Part shown: piece by piece, positions 8,280-16,844 of the stretch
How the letters are laid out: every line of letters starts with the position of its first letter
Numbering within the stretch: position 1 is the stretch's first letter
Source of the DNA: Hyphomicrobiales bacterium
GTDB taxonomy: Bacteria > Pseudomonadota > Alphaproteobacteria > Rhizobiales > Beijerinckiaceae
Length of the DNA stretch: 64,000 nucleotides
Assembly (NCBI GenBank): GCA_003963405.1
Contig: RXIY01000030.1
Span: forward strand, 62,001-126,000
Direction: 5' to 3'
The notes under the pieces: model-generated
The model's database searches: none
Told to the model about the DNA's origin: nothing
What the model saw: only the letters and a program-made list of their open reading frames with translations
Program-made: the position numbers and the translations under genes

Positions 8280-8840
8280 TCACTGGCTACCCGCCGCGTC
8301 GCCTTTCGCATGCGGCTCCTCGAGCGGCGTCGCCTTCTTCTCGATCTGGCCCGAAATGGTGACGCGGTCAGAGAAGGCGAAGAGAAAGGTCGATAGGACG
8401 AAGGTCAGGTGGATGGCGATGTAATAGGTGAGCTCGACCGCTTCGAATTTCGGCACGTCCATGAAGACTTCGAGCAGCTTGATCGCCGAAATCGCGACGA
8501 TGGTCGAGAGGAGCTTCAGCTTGAGCTGCGTGAAGTCTATCCCGCCCATCCAGTTCGGCCAGCCTTCGCGCCGCGTCGCCGGCACGCCGGAGACGAAATT
8601 CTCGTAAACCGAGATGGTGACGATCATCACCAGCGCGCCGGTGAGCGTGAGGTCGATGAGCCCCAAAAGCTCGAGAATGATCCTGTCTTCGCTGGCGGAG
8701 CCGATGGAGAAGAGAATCCCGACGAGGTGACGCGCCGCGTTCACCATGAGGGCGAGAAGCCCCAGAGTCAGCATGACGAAGAAGGGCGCGAGCAGCCAGC
8801 GCGACAGGAACAGATAATGCTCCAGCAAACGCTTCAGCAT
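8280..8840 (-). CDS. YqhA family (UPF0114, TIGR00645) membrane protein
   Basis: The 186-residue protein has about four membrane segments and the family's motifs: LFLSRWLLAPFF at the N-terminus, GLIDLTLTGALVMIV and the central GWPNWMGGIDFTQLKLK, then LEVFMDVP. Function is unknown. The C-terminal tail is soluble (ATPLEEPHAKGDAAGSQ). It lies downstream of the zinc operon on the same strand, with a gap of 110 bases that shows no obvious coupling. Confidence 0.9.
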   Translation of the reverse strand: MLKRLLEHYLFLSRWLLAPFFVMLTLGLLALMVNAARHLVGILFSIGSASEDRIILELLGLIDLTLTGALVMIVTISVYENFVSGVPATRREGWPNWMGGIDFTQLKLKLLSTIVAISAIKLLEVFMDVPKFEAVELTYYIAIHLTFVLSTFLFAFSDRVTISGQIEKKATPLEEPHAKGDAAGSQ

Positions 8841-8950
8841 GCCGGCCCCTCGGGCGCGACATGCGCCGCTCCCTTAACGAATTAGGCGCGGCCCGGCAGG
8901 GAGCAACCGCCGCCGCCGCGCCGCGTGAGCGGTGCGCTGATGGCCGTTCG

Positions 8951-10090
8951 TCAGGCGACCGCCTCTTCGAACCCCTTGCGGATCGCGTCCTCCTTCAGCT
9001 TGCGCCCGATGAAGACGAGGCGCGACTCGCGCGCCTCGTTCTCGCGCCACTCGCGTTGAAGGTCTCCGTCGAGAATCATGTGCACGCCCTGGAAGACGAA
9101 GCGTCGCGGCTCGTTCTTGAAGGCGACGATGCCCTTGCAGCGCAGAATGTCCGGCCCCTCGCGCTGAACGAGGTCATTGAGCCAGGGCAGGAACCGCTCG
9201 GGATCGACCTCGCCTTTATGGCGAAGGGAGAGCGACTGCATCTCCGTGTCGTGGATCGCCTTCAGATGGCCGTGGGCGTCGTGGTCGTGGCCATGCGCGT
9301 GATGATCATGATGGTCGTGAAGATCATGGCCGCAGCCGGGGCCGCAGGCGTGATCGTGCTCGTGATGATGCTCGTGCTCATGATGATGGGCATGATCGTG
9401 GCCGTGGTCATGAGCGTGATGCGCGTGCTCGTGATCGTGTTCTTCCGGCTCAAGAAAATTCGGCTCGATCTTCAGGATACGGTCGAGATCGAAGGCGTTG
9501 CGCTCGAGCACCGCTTTCAGCGGCACATCGGCCTTCACGGCCCGGTGCAGCGTGGCGTAGGGGTTGATGCCGCGAATGCGCGCCTCGATTTCCTCGAGCT
9601 CCTGCGGCGTGACGAGGTCCGTCTTGTTGAGGATGATGACGTCGGCGAAGGCGATCTGCGTCTTCGCCTCGGGCGCGTCCTTCAAACGGTGGCTCAGCCA
9701 TTTGGCGTCGGCGAGGGTCACCACGGCGTCGAGTCTCGCGGCGTCCTTCACGTCAGCGTCGACGAAGAAAGTCTGGGCGACGGGGGCCGGATCGGCGAGA
9801 CCGGTGGTCTCGACGATGATGGCGTCGAACTTGCCCCGCCGGCGCATCAGCCCCTCGATGATGCGAATGAGGTCGCCGCGAACGGTGCAGCAGATGCAGC
9901 CGTTGTTCATCTCGAAGACTTCCTCGTCGGCGCCGACGACGAGGTCGTTGTCGATGCCGATCTCGCCGAATTCATTGACGATGACGGCGTAACGGCGGCC
10001 GTGCTCCTCGGTGAGAATGCGGTTGAGGAGAGTCGTCTTGCCGGCGCCGAGATAGCCGGTGATGACGGTCACGGGAATTTTATCGGTCAC
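8951..10090 (-). CDS. CobW/COG0523 GTPase with long His-rich insert, probable zinc chaperone
   Basis: This 379-residue G3E-family GTPase has the Walker [12 protein letters not shown] (about residues 11-21), the metal-binding NNGCICC near residue 67, ETTGLADP, and NKTDLV. Residues about 217-277 form an extraordinary His/Asp/Glu run broken by CGPGCGHD, which should bind many zinc ions. The C-terminal CobW_C domain is present. The start is a GTG at 10090 preceded by CAGGAC. It ends the zinc ABC transporter operon, so it probably delivers or buffers zinc; COG0523 proteins for cobalt or nitrile hydratase are the alternative. Confidence 0.9.
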   Translation of the reverse strand: MTDKIPVTVITGYLGAGKTTLLNRILTEEHGRRYAVIVNEFGEIGIDNDLVVGADEEVFEMNNGCICCTVRGDLIRIIEGLMRRRGKFDAIIVETTGLADPAPVAQTFFVDADVKDAARLDAVVTLADAKWLSHRLKDAPEAKTQIAFADVIILNKTDLVTPQELEEIEARIRGINPYATLHRAVKADVPLKAVLERNAFDLDRILKIEPNFLEPEEHDHEHAHHAHDHGHDHAHHHEHEHHHEHDHACGPGCGHDLHDHHDHHAHGHDHDAHGHLKAIHDTEMQSLSLRHKGEVDPERFLPWLNDLVQREGPDILRCKGIVAFKNEPRRFVFQGVHMILDGDLQREWRENEARESRLVFIGRKLKEDAIRKGFEEAVA

Positions 10091-10104
10091 GGGAATGTCC
10101 TGCG

Positions 10105-10992
10105 TCAGGGCCTCAGTGCTTGGGCCAATTGTCTAACATTGTGGCGCATCATGTCGATATAGGTTCCGCCGCCCTCGCCGGGCGCCGACAGCGCGTCGGA
10201 ATAGAGCGTGCCGCCGATGCGGGCGCCCGTCTCGGCGGCGATGCGCTTCGCGAGGCGGGGGTCGGAGACGTTCTCCAGAAACACCGCGCCGACCTTGTGC
10301 TGCTTCACCGACTGAATGATGCGGGCGATGTCGCGGGCGCTGGCCTCGGCCTCGGTCGAGACGCCTTGCGGGGCGATGAAGGCGACGCCGTAACGGGCCG
10401 AGAAATAGCCGAAGGCGTCATGGGTCGAGACCACGCGGCGCCGGTCCGCGGGGATGGCGGCGAGCGTCTGGACGATGTCATTGTCCAGCGCGTCGAGCCG
10501 CGCGAGATAGGCGCCCGCGCGCGCCTTGTAGTCCTCGGCCCCCGCCGGATCGGCGGCGACGAGAGCGTCACGAATCTCGGCCACGTAGATTTTGGCGTTG
10601 GCGACATCCTGCCAGGCGTGCGGATCGGCGCCGTCCTCGCCGGCGCGCGGAGCGACGCCCTTGCCGAGCGTCACCACCTCGCCCTTGCCCTTGTCCTTGC
10701 CCTTGGCGGCGGCGATCAGCCGGTCGAGCCAGCCCTCGAAACCGAGCCCGTTGACGAAGATGAGCTTCGCCTGTGCGATGCGTCGCCCGTCGGCGGGCGT
10801 CGGCTGATAGACATGGGCGTCGCCGTCGGGCCCGACGAGCGTCGTGACCGCGACGCGGTCGCCGCCGACCTCGCGAACGAGATCGCCGATGATCGAAAAG
10901 CTCGCGACGACGGGGAGGCTGTTTTCCTGGGCGGCGGCGGGCGTCGCGAGCGCGGCGAGAGACAAAGCGAGAAAAGCGCGGCGGGTCGGCAT
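10105..10992 (-). CDS. znuA: Zinc ABC transporter, periplasmic binding protein (TroA/ZnuA family)
   Basis: The protein starts with a signal peptide ([19 protein letters not shown]) and has TroA cluster A-I features: [32 protein letters not shown] and [10 protein letters not shown], giving metal-ligand His residues and an Asp. A small Lys/Gly run (GKDKGKGE) replaces the His-rich loop of some ZnuA proteins. I chose the ATG at 10990-10992 (GAAGGG upstream); a GTG at 11001 overlaps the permease stop. Zinc rather than manganese is inferred from the Zur box and the His-rich CobW protein. Confidence 0.85.
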   Translation of the reverse strand: MPTRRAFLALSLAALATPAAAQENSLPVVASFSIIGDLVREVGGDRVAVTTLVGPDGDAHVYQPTPADGRRIAQAKLIFVNGLGFEGWLDRLIAAAKGKDKGKGEVVTLGKGVAPRAGEDGADPHAWQDVANAKIYVAEIRDALVAADPAGAEDYKARAGAYLARLDALDNDIVQTLAAIPADRRRVVSTHDAFGYFSARYGVAFIAPQGVSTEAEASARDIARIIQSVKQHKVGAVFLENVSDPRLAKRIAAETGARIGGTLYSDALSAPGEGGGTYIDMMRHNVRQLAQALRP

Positions 10993-10997
10993 GAAGA

Positions 10998-11867
10998 TCA
11001 CCCTTCGAGATGCCGGCGTGGCCGCCTGAGGCGCAGCACGCCGCCGGCGCGTCCAAAAATCAGCGAGAAGAAATAGGCCAATCCGGCCGCGAGGATGATC
11101 GCCGGTCCCGTCGGCGCGCCGGTTTCGTTGGAAAAGACCAGCCCCGCATAGACGCAGAGCGCGGCCACGAGCGCGGCGAGCGGCAAGGCGACCGAAAGCT
11201 CGTGCGTCCAGAGGCGCGCGGCGGCGGCGGGCAACATGATCAGGCCGACCGCCATGAGCGTCCCCAGAGCCTGAAAGCCCGCGACGAGATTGAGCACGAC
11301 GAGCCCGAGAAAGAGCGAGGGCACGAATTCGCCGAAACGCGTGGTCTGGCGCAGGAACAGCGGATCGAGCGTGTCCATCACCAGCGCGCGGTAGAAGACG
11401 GCGAGCGCGAAAAGCGTGAGCGTGGAGACGCCCGCGAGCAGGTAGAGCGAGGCGTCGTCGAGGCCGAAGACCGAGCCGAAGAGCACATGCAGCAGATCGA
11501 CGCTGGAGCCGCGCAGCGAGACGAGCACCACGCCGAGCGCCAGCGAGACGAGGTAGAAGGCCGCGAGAGAGGCGTCTTCGCGCAGCGTGGTGAAACGGGA
11601 GGCGGCGCCGGTGGCGAGCGCCACCAGGAGGCCCGCGACGAGGCCGCCGAAGGTCATGGCCGGCAGGGACAGGCCCGCGACGAGATAGCCGACGGCGGCG
11701 CCCGGCAGAACCGCGTGGGAGAGCGCGTCGCCCGCAAGCGACATGCGCCGCAGGATGAGAAAGACGCCGAGCGGCGCGCCCGACACCGCGAGCGCCAGCG
11801 CGCCGACGAGCGCGCGGCGCATGAATTCGTAATCGAGGAACGGGGCGACGAAGATTTCAGTGAACAT
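10998..11867 (-). CDS. znuB: Zinc ABC transporter permease (ZnuB family)
   Basis: The 289-residue permease has eight or more hydrophobic segments typical of ABC-3 transporters, including GVFLILRRMSLAGDALSHAVLPG near the N-terminus, which is the family signature, and GFQALGTLMAVGLIMLPAAAA. The ATG at 11865-11867 fits the family N-terminus (MFTEIFVAPF). It overlaps the end of the ATPase gene by 11 bases and abuts znuA, so all are one operon. Confidence 0.9.
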   Translation of the reverse strand: MFTEIFVAPFLDYEFMRRALVGALALAVSGAPLGVFLILRRMSLAGDALSHAVLPGAAVGYLVAGLSLPAMTFGGLVAGLLVALATGAASRFTTLREDASLAAFYLVSLALGVVLVSLRGSSVDLLHVLFGSVFGLDDASLYLLAGVSTLTLFALAVFYRALVMDTLDPLFLRQTTRFGEFVPSLFLGLVVLNLVAGFQALGTLMAVGLIMLPAAAARLWTHELSVALPLAALVAALCVYAGLVFSNETGAPTGPAIILAAGLAYFFSLIFGRAGGVLRLRRPRRHLEG

Positions 11868-12642
11868 GCGCCGCGTCCTCGTCGCGCAGACATTCGCGGG
11901 CCTGCCGATCATAGGCTTCGGACATGGCGCGCGCCCGCGCCAGGTTTTCGGCGCAGAGCGCGGCGCGGGTCTCGCCCCAGGCGATGCGCTCGCGGGCGAG
12001 AAGCAGCGTCTGCGGAAAGGCGCGGCGGGCGAGGTCGAGTTCGTGCAGAACGGCGACCACCGTGCGGCCCTCCGCGCGCCATTGCGCGACGAGGGCGAGA
12101 AGATCCTGCGTCGTCGCCTCGTCGATGGCGCCGAAGGGCTCGTCGAGCAGAATCACGCGCTGATCCTGCACGATGAGACGCGCGAACAGGACGCGCTGCA
12201 TCTGGCCGCCCGAGAGCGTGTCGATCGGGCGATCGTCCATGCCGCCCATGCCGACGCGGTCGAGCGCCTGCGCCGTGCGCGCGCGCTCGGCGGCGTCGAT
12301 GCGCCCGAAAAGCCCGACCCGGCGCACGGCGCCCATGGCGATGAAATCGCGCACATTGATGGGGAAAGAGCGGTCCACCTCGAGGAGCTGGGGCAGATAG
12401 GCCGTCTCCCGCGCCGACGCGCCCGCCCGCTCGATGCGGCCGCCGAGGGGCGCGAGCAGGCCGGCGAGCGCCTTGAGAAGCGTGGATTTGCCTGCGCCGT
12501 TCGGACCGCAGACCGCGAGCCCCTCGCCCGGCGCGATCTCGCCATAGAGATGATGCACGGCGGGCCGCCGGTCGTAGCCGAGCGTCAGATTGACGAGACG
12601 AATGGCGCCCGGGGCGGCGGTCAGGCTCAATGGAGCGCCCAA
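11857..12642 (-). CDS. znuC: Zinc ABC transporter ATPase (ZnuC family)
   Basis: The 261-residue ATPase has Walker A CGPNGAGKSTLLKAL, Q-loop AYLPQL, signature LSGGQMQRV, Walker B VILLDEPFGAID and switch His VLHELD. The C-terminal end is His/Asp-rich (DEDAAHVH). It follows the His-rich peptide gene at 12627 with a 16-base overlap and overlaps znuB, so it is translated in one operon controlled by the Zur box at 12850. Confidence 0.9.
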   Translation of the reverse strand: MGAPLSLTAAPGAIRLVNLTLGYDRRPAVHHLYGEIAPGEGLAVCGPNGAGKSTLLKALAGLLAPLGGRIERAGASARETAYLPQLLEVDRSFPINVRDFIAMGAVRRVGLFGRIDAAERARTAQALDRVGMGGMDDRPIDTLSGGQMQRVLFARLIVQDQRVILLDEPFGAIDEATTQDLLALVAQWRAEGRTVVAVLHELDLARRAFPQTLLLARERIAWGETRAALCAENLARARAMSEAYDRQARECLRDEDAAHVH

Positions 12643-12842
12643 TAGACCCCCGCCCAGAGCAGGGCGGCGGCGACAGAGGCCCCCATGAGCCGCGCGCCGG
12701 ACGAGGCCTCGAGCAAGGACGCGCGCGCGGGAAGGGCGCGCGAGGCGGCCTGGCGCAATCGGTCATGCTCCGCGGCGCCCAGCGATTCGCCGCTGGCGCT
12801 GTCATGGGCGTGGCTATGGCCGTGAGTGGTCGCGTCGGTCAT
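12627..12842 (-). CDS. Small His-rich N-terminus, single-span membrane protein, first gene of zinc operon
   Basis: The 71-residue protein starts THGHSHAHD, has a central helical linker and ends with one hydrophobic segment (LMGASVAAALLWAGVYWAL). The His-rich N-terminus suggests metal binding on one face of the inner membrane. The ATG lies only 7 bases from the Zur palindrome and has no ribosome site; in-frame stops just upstream exclude a longer start, so translation may be leaderless. It overlaps znuC by 16 bases. I do not recognise the family; a zinc sensor or ZnuBC accessory is a guess. Confidence 0.65.
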   Translation of the reverse strand: MTDATTHGHSHAHDSASGESLGAAEHDRLRQAASRALPARASLLEASSGARLMGASVAAALLWAGVYWALH

Positions 12843-12849
12843 GTCAAAA

Positions 12850-12864
12850 CGTTATAATATAACG
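12850..12864. promoter_or_regulatory. Zur box (zinc uptake regulator operator)
   Basis: The 15-base sequence CGTTATAATATAACG is a perfect odd palindrome (seven-base arms around one central base) in otherwise GC-rich DNA. It matches the alphaproteobacterial Zur operator core GTTATAnTATAAC. It sits directly before the zinc operon start, overlapping the likely promoter, so zinc-loaded Zur should repress transcription of 12627, znuC, znuB, znuA and cobW. Confidence 0.85.
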
Positions 12865-13061
12865 CGAGGGCAGAACAAGGCCCCGGTTTGTCCGCCGCCG
12901 GCCGCCGTTTTTGGCCCCTTGCGGATGGACAGGGCGCAGCGACTCTGCTATTTCCCCAGTACGGGTCAGGCGCTCCGCAAGCGCCCGGAGACCTATTCCC
13001 TATTCGGACTGCTCGGCTTCAGATGATGCGCCGGGTCGCCCCACAAAAGCAGGATGGTTTC

Positions 13062-13295
13062 GTGCAAGTTCTCGTTCGCGACAACAATGTCGATCAGGCT
13101 CTGAAGGCGCTGAAGAAGAAGATGCAGCGCGAAGGCATCTTCCGCGAGATGAAGCTGCGCGGCCATTATGAAAAGCCCTCCGAGAAGCGCGCCCGCGAGA
13201 AGGCCGAGGCCGTCCGCCGCGCCCGCAAGCTCGCCCGTAAGAAGCTGCAGCGCGAAGGCCTGCTGCCGGTGAAGGCTAAGGCTACCGGCCGCTAA
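13062..13295 (+). CDS. rpsU: 30S ribosomal protein S21
   Basis: The 77-residue basic protein has the bS21 core: [18 protein letters not shown], then [20 protein letters not shown] and an Arg/Lys-rich tail. The start is a GTG at 13062 (VQVLVRDN) with AGGATGG upstream. An ATG is in frame 39 bases earlier, but it would add residues absent from the family. Confidence 0.95.
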   Translation: MQVLVRDNNVDQALKALKKKMQREGIFREMKLRGHYEKPSEKRAREKAEAVRRARKLARKKLQREGLLPVKAKATGR

Positions 13296-13390
13296 GGCTT
13301 TTTTTTGCCGTTTGGTAAACGCTTTTTTAAGAGCCGGCCCGGCAAAAACGGGCTCGTTTGGAAGCGTTGAAGGACGAGAGGGTTTCAGAC

Positions 13391-14233
13391 ATGGGCTTTC
13401 GCCTTACGGCTTGCCGCTGGCTTTCGCTCGGCGGCGCGGCGCTGTCTGTCCTCGCGCTCGGCGGCTGCGAGACGGCGAGCGGCATCCGTCCTCCGGGCCG
13501 GGGCATCGCCGAGATCGCGGACACGGACGCCAAATCCGCTTCGGCGAATATCGAGTCCCTCTCGGAGGTCATCCGGCGCAATCCGAACAGCGCGGAGGCC
13601 TATAACACGCGCGGCGTCGCCTATGCCCGCGTCGGCTCCTTTCAGGAGGCGATCGCCGATTTTACCCAGGCGACGAAGCTCGATCCCAATAACGCCGCCG
13701 CCTATACCAATCGTGCGCTCGCCAGCCGCCAGGCTGGGCAGAACGAAGCGGCCCGCGCCGATTTCGACCGTGCGGTTCAGGCCAATCCCAATCATGCCCC
13801 CGCCTATGTCGGCCGCGCCAACCTGCTGCGCGCCCAGGGCAATCTCGATCAGGCGCTCTCGGACCTGGACACGGCGATCCGCCTCAATCCTGAAAATGCG
13901 CAAGCCTTCCACGCGCGCGGGCTGATCCATCAGAAGCGCGGCGACAACGCCCGCGCCGTCACCGATTTCGACAATGCGATCGACCGCGACCCCTTCGCGG
14001 CTGCGCCCTACCAGGCGCGTGGCGAGAGCTTCGTAGCGCTCGGCAAATATGACAAGGCCATCGAGGACTTCAACGCCGCGCTGAACGTCGATAACAAGAA
14101 CGCGCTCGCCTGGGCCTGGCTCGGCGTCGCCTATGACAAGAGCGGAAACCGCGCCAAGGCGGTGGATAATTACCAGCGCGCCTTGCAACTCGATCCCCAG
14201 CAGCCGATCGCCAAACAGGGCCTGCGGGGCTAG
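13391..14233 (+). CDS. TPR-repeat lipoprotein
   Basis: The 280-residue protein has a lipoprotein signal with lipobox LALGGC (Cys 26) and then about six tetratricopeptide repeats, recognisable by AYNTRGVAYARVGSFQEAI, AYTNRALASRQAG, AYVGRANLLRAQG, AFHARGLIHQKRG, PYQARGESFVALG and AWAWLGVAYDKSG. It probably acts as a scaffold at the periplasmic side of a membrane, as NlpI-like proteins do. The ATG at 13391 follows GAGAGGG. Confidence 0.85.
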   Translation: MGFRLTACRWLSLGGAALSVLALGGCETASGIRPPGRGIAEIADTDAKSASANIESLSEVIRRNPNSAEAYNTRGVAYARVGSFQEAIADFTQATKLDPNNAAAYTNRALASRQAGQNEAARADFDRAVQANPNHAPAYVGRANLLRAQGNLDQALSDLDTAIRLNPENAQAFHARGLIHQKRGDNARAVTDFDNAIDRDPFAAAPYQARGESFVALGKYDKAIEDFNAALNVDNKNALAWAWLGVAYDKSGNRAKAVDNYQRALQLDPQQPIAKQGLRG

Positions 14234-14368
14234 CCGGCGGAAATCTCCTTTGGGAATTGCTCTCGGGAGGGCGTGGGCTTTCCCGCGACGCGCCCGCGCG
14301 CCTGGCGATGCGGCCCCGGATTGCTGCGTCGGCGCTCCGCCTCTCGCAATCACGGGGCTCTGATTCCA

Positions 14369-15187
14369 TCAGGACTGCGTCTTGATCCCGATGAAGGTTC
14401 CGCGCATGTCGGTGTGATAATACCCTTCCGTCATGCTTTTCGCCATCTCCTCGCCGAGGCCGTCGAATTGCTCGAGGACCAGATCGAAGCCGGCGTCACG
14501 GATCGTCTGGAGAAGATATTCTCTCTGAATCCAGAATGAACGCGTGTTGTCCCAGGAGGACCAGCGATGGTCTTCCCGCTTGCGGAAGGAGTCCTTGTCG
14601 GTAAATTCGGCGAACCAGCGACCCGGCAGGCCCTCATTTGTCGTCAGCGGCGACAGATTGTGGGTCGCATGCTCGACATCGTAAGCGGCGGCGAAATGGG
14701 TCTGGAAGATTGCGATCTTGCTGGTCACGGACGAGACCATCTCGATGAACTTGCGCGGTTGGTCGAGATGATACAGCAGGCCGCAGCAGAACACGCCGTC
14801 GAACGTGCCATATTTGGGCAAATTCCAGGCGTTGTCCTTCACGAAGGTCAGATTCGGCAGGTTCGTTTTCGACCTGACGGATTCGCAGGCGGCGAAATTC
14901 GATTCCCTGACTTCCAGCCCCGTGACCGAAAAGCCCAGCCTCGCGAATTCGACCGAATATCCACCCTCCAGACAGCCCAGATCGGCGATGCGAACGCTTC
15001 CCCTGTCAGCCGGGAAGACCGTAGTCAGGAGACGGCGCGCCGCAAGAAACCACGGGAGCTCATCCATCGGCGGGACGTCGGGCTTGGTGAAGCTGCCGTC
15101 GTCGAGACGAATGTTGTGGGCGGTAAAAGTCGGAACGCCCTGAGCCTGGCCCTGACCGATCAACTTGCGAAGACTGAAGAATGACAA
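14369..15187 (-). CDS. SAM-dependent methyltransferase
   Basis: The 272-residue class I methyltransferase has motif I VRIADLGCLEGGYSVEFARLG, then VTGLEVRE and DGVFCCGLLYHLDQPRKF, as in Methyltransf_25-like proteins that modify sugars or lipids. There is no nearby pathway gene to name a substrate. The best start is a TTG at 15185-15187, with no strong ribosome site, so the N-terminus is uncertain. Confidence 0.8.
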   Translation of the reverse strand: MSFFSLRKLIGQGQAQGVPTFTAHNIRLDDGSFTKPDVPPMDELPWFLAARRLLTTVFPADRGSVRIADLGCLEGGYSVEFARLGFSVTGLEVRESNFAACESVRSKTNLPNLTFVKDNAWNLPKYGTFDGVFCCGLLYHLDQPRKFIEMVSSVTSKIAIFQTHFAAAYDVEHATHNLSPLTTNEGLPGRWFAEFTDKDSFRKREDHRWSSWDNTRSFWIQREYLLQTIRDAGFDLVLEQFDGLGEEMAKSMTEGYYHTDMRGTFIGIKTQS

Positions 15188-15327
15188 CTTGTCTGCCCGC
15201 TTTCTATTGAGATTCAGGGAAAGAAATTAGCAGAGGGGCCAAGCCCCGGCAACCTGGGCGACCTGGTCGCGAACGGACCGAGGCGTGCGCTTCTTGAAGC
15301 ACCGAAGGCGGACGGCCGTTCGAATGC

Positions 15328-16035
15328 CTAGCCGCGACGCTTTTCCCCGTCGCGCTGATCGTCCCGCCACTGGCGATAGGCCTGTATCAGAAAGGCCAGG
15401 GCGAGCACGATGACCGCGCCGCCGATGCATAGGGCGCGTTCGAGCGAGGCATGATCGAACCCGTGCAGTCTTTCGAGAAGCGCCGGGTCGGTCGCGGCCA
15501 TGTCGCCGGCGACCCAGCCCAGCAGGCCCGCTCCCGCCCAGACCAGCGCCGGGAAACGCTCGAGAACCTTCAGCAGGAAGCCGGCGCCGAACATGACGAT
15601 CGGAACGGAGAGCGCGAGGCCGAAGACGATGAGATGGGTGGAGCCGCGCGCCGCGGCCGCGATGGCGAGCACATTGTCGAGCGACATGACGGCGTCCGCC
15701 ATGATGATCGACGTCACCGCGCCAATGAGATCGGGTTTGGCCTTTACGTCCGAATGTTCCGTCTCGTCGATGAGCAGCTTCACCGCGACGAAGAGCAGGA
15801 GCAGCGAGCCGAACGCTTTCAGATAGGGAATGCTCATCATCTGCACGACGAGCAGCGTGAAGATCACGCGCAGGACGACGCCGCCGAGCGCGCCCAGAAA
15901 CACGCCCCATCGCCGCTGCTTGACTGGCAGGCTGCGGCAGGCGAGCGCGATGAGGATCGCGTTGTCGCCGGAGAGCAGAATATTGATCCAGATGATCTCG
16001 AGGACTTCCCAGCCGATGGTGAGTTGCAAGTCCAT
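15328..16035 (-). CDS. TerC/YjbE family integral membrane protein
   Basis: The 235-residue protein has about seven membrane segments with the family motifs INILLSGDNAILIALACR, MADAVMSLDNVLAIAAAA and LLKVLERFPALVW. The conserved acidic residues in SGDNA and SLDN suit a metal (manganese) exporter or tellurite-resistance-type role. The ATG at 16033-16035 follows AGGAAGGA. The C-terminal tail is charged. Confidence 0.9.
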   Translation of the reverse strand: MDLQLTIGWEVLEIIWINILLSGDNAILIALACRSLPVKQRRWGVFLGALGGVVLRVIFTLLVVQMMSIPYLKAFGSLLLLFVAVKLLIDETEHSDVKAKPDLIGAVTSIIMADAVMSLDNVLAIAAAARGSTHLIVFGLALSVPIVMFGAGFLLKVLERFPALVWAGAGLLGWVAGDMAATDPALLERLHGFDHASLERALCIGGAVIVLALAFLIQAYRQWRDDQRDGEKRRG

Positions 16036-16247
16036 GGATTCCTTCCTGCGGGGGCGGCTGCGCGCCACTTGATTAGCCTGTTTCGCCGCGGGGCGAAAGC
16101 TTCGGCTTTTCTACGCCTTTTCCGCCGGATCTGGGCGAAACCTTCAGCCCTTCGCCGTCTGCGCGGGGAACATTCGAAGGCGACGACAGGTTCACTGGGC
16201 TCAGCGGACCTCAAAAAAGGTTCACAAGCGGCTTCGAGGAGGCGACG

Positions 16248-16679
16248 ATGGGAACGGCGATGCAAGGCGGCAATCTGATCTCCAGCGAGAACGTCGAAGG
16301 CACGGCCGTTTATGATCCTTCCGGCAACAAGATCGGTCAGATCGACCACCTGATGATCGACAAAGTCTCGGGCGTCATCCGCTATGCGATCATGACGTTC
16401 GGCGGCTTCCTCGGCATCGGCGAGGGTGAGCATCCGCTGCCGTGGAAGGCTTTCAAATACGACACGAACCTCGGCGGATATGTGACGAGCGTCACCGAGG
16501 ACCAGCTCAAGAATGCGCCGGAATACACGGATCAGAGCTGGTCGGATCGCAACTGGGAAGAGCGTCTTCATCAGCATTTCGGCTCGCGTCCCTATTGGGA
16601 AGAGAGCGGCGCCGGCTCCATGGGCTCCTCCGCGAGCGCACAGTCAGGCCGTGGAACCGACCAGACCGCCGGGTTCTGA
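16248..16679 (+). CDS. PRC-barrel domain protein
   Basis: The 143-residue soluble protein has one PRC-barrel (NVEGTAVYDPSGNKIG, IDKVSGVIRYAIM, GEHPLPWKAF), followed by a region with YTDQSWSDRNWEERLHQHFG and a Gly/Ser tail. This layout is common in stress-related proteins of Hyphomicrobiales. The ATG follows GAGGAGG at the usual distance. Confidence 0.85.
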   Translation: MGTAMQGGNLISSENVEGTAVYDPSGNKIGQIDHLMIDKVSGVIRYAIMTFGGFLGIGEGEHPLPWKAFKYDTNLGGYVTSVTEDQLKNAPEYTDQSWSDRNWEERLHQHFGSRPYWEESGAGSMGSSASAQSGRGTDQTAGF

Positions 16680-16698
16680 GCAAACGACACATGGGCAG

Positions 16699-16721
16699 GG
16701 CCGCCGCGGGGCGGCCTTGTC
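16699..16721 (+). terminator. Terminator-like hairpin after the PRC-barrel gene
   Basis: GGCCGCC and GGCGGCC form a 7-base-pair stem around GCGG, followed by TTGTCTTG. It lies about 20 bases past the stop codon. Confidence 0.55.
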
Positions 16722-16844
16722 TTGTACGTGGGTTGCGCGTCTTTGACGCGCTCGTTTTTTCTTGTTCCGGCGCATTGAAGACGCACAAGCGGCCAGCGGC
16801 TGCCTCGAAGGATTCTGCCGCGCTCGGCCTGCCTTTGGAGGGTT

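Noticed and set aside
8193..8396. A basic 67-residue frame between the HdeD and YqhA genes
   Set aside because: No ribosome site, low-complexity start, and it overlaps the YqhA gene for 117 bases.
8861..10162. A plus-strand frame with long Val/Met runs opposite cobW
   Set aside because: The Val/Met run is the reverse reading of the His/Asp-rich insert codons. No start or family supports it.
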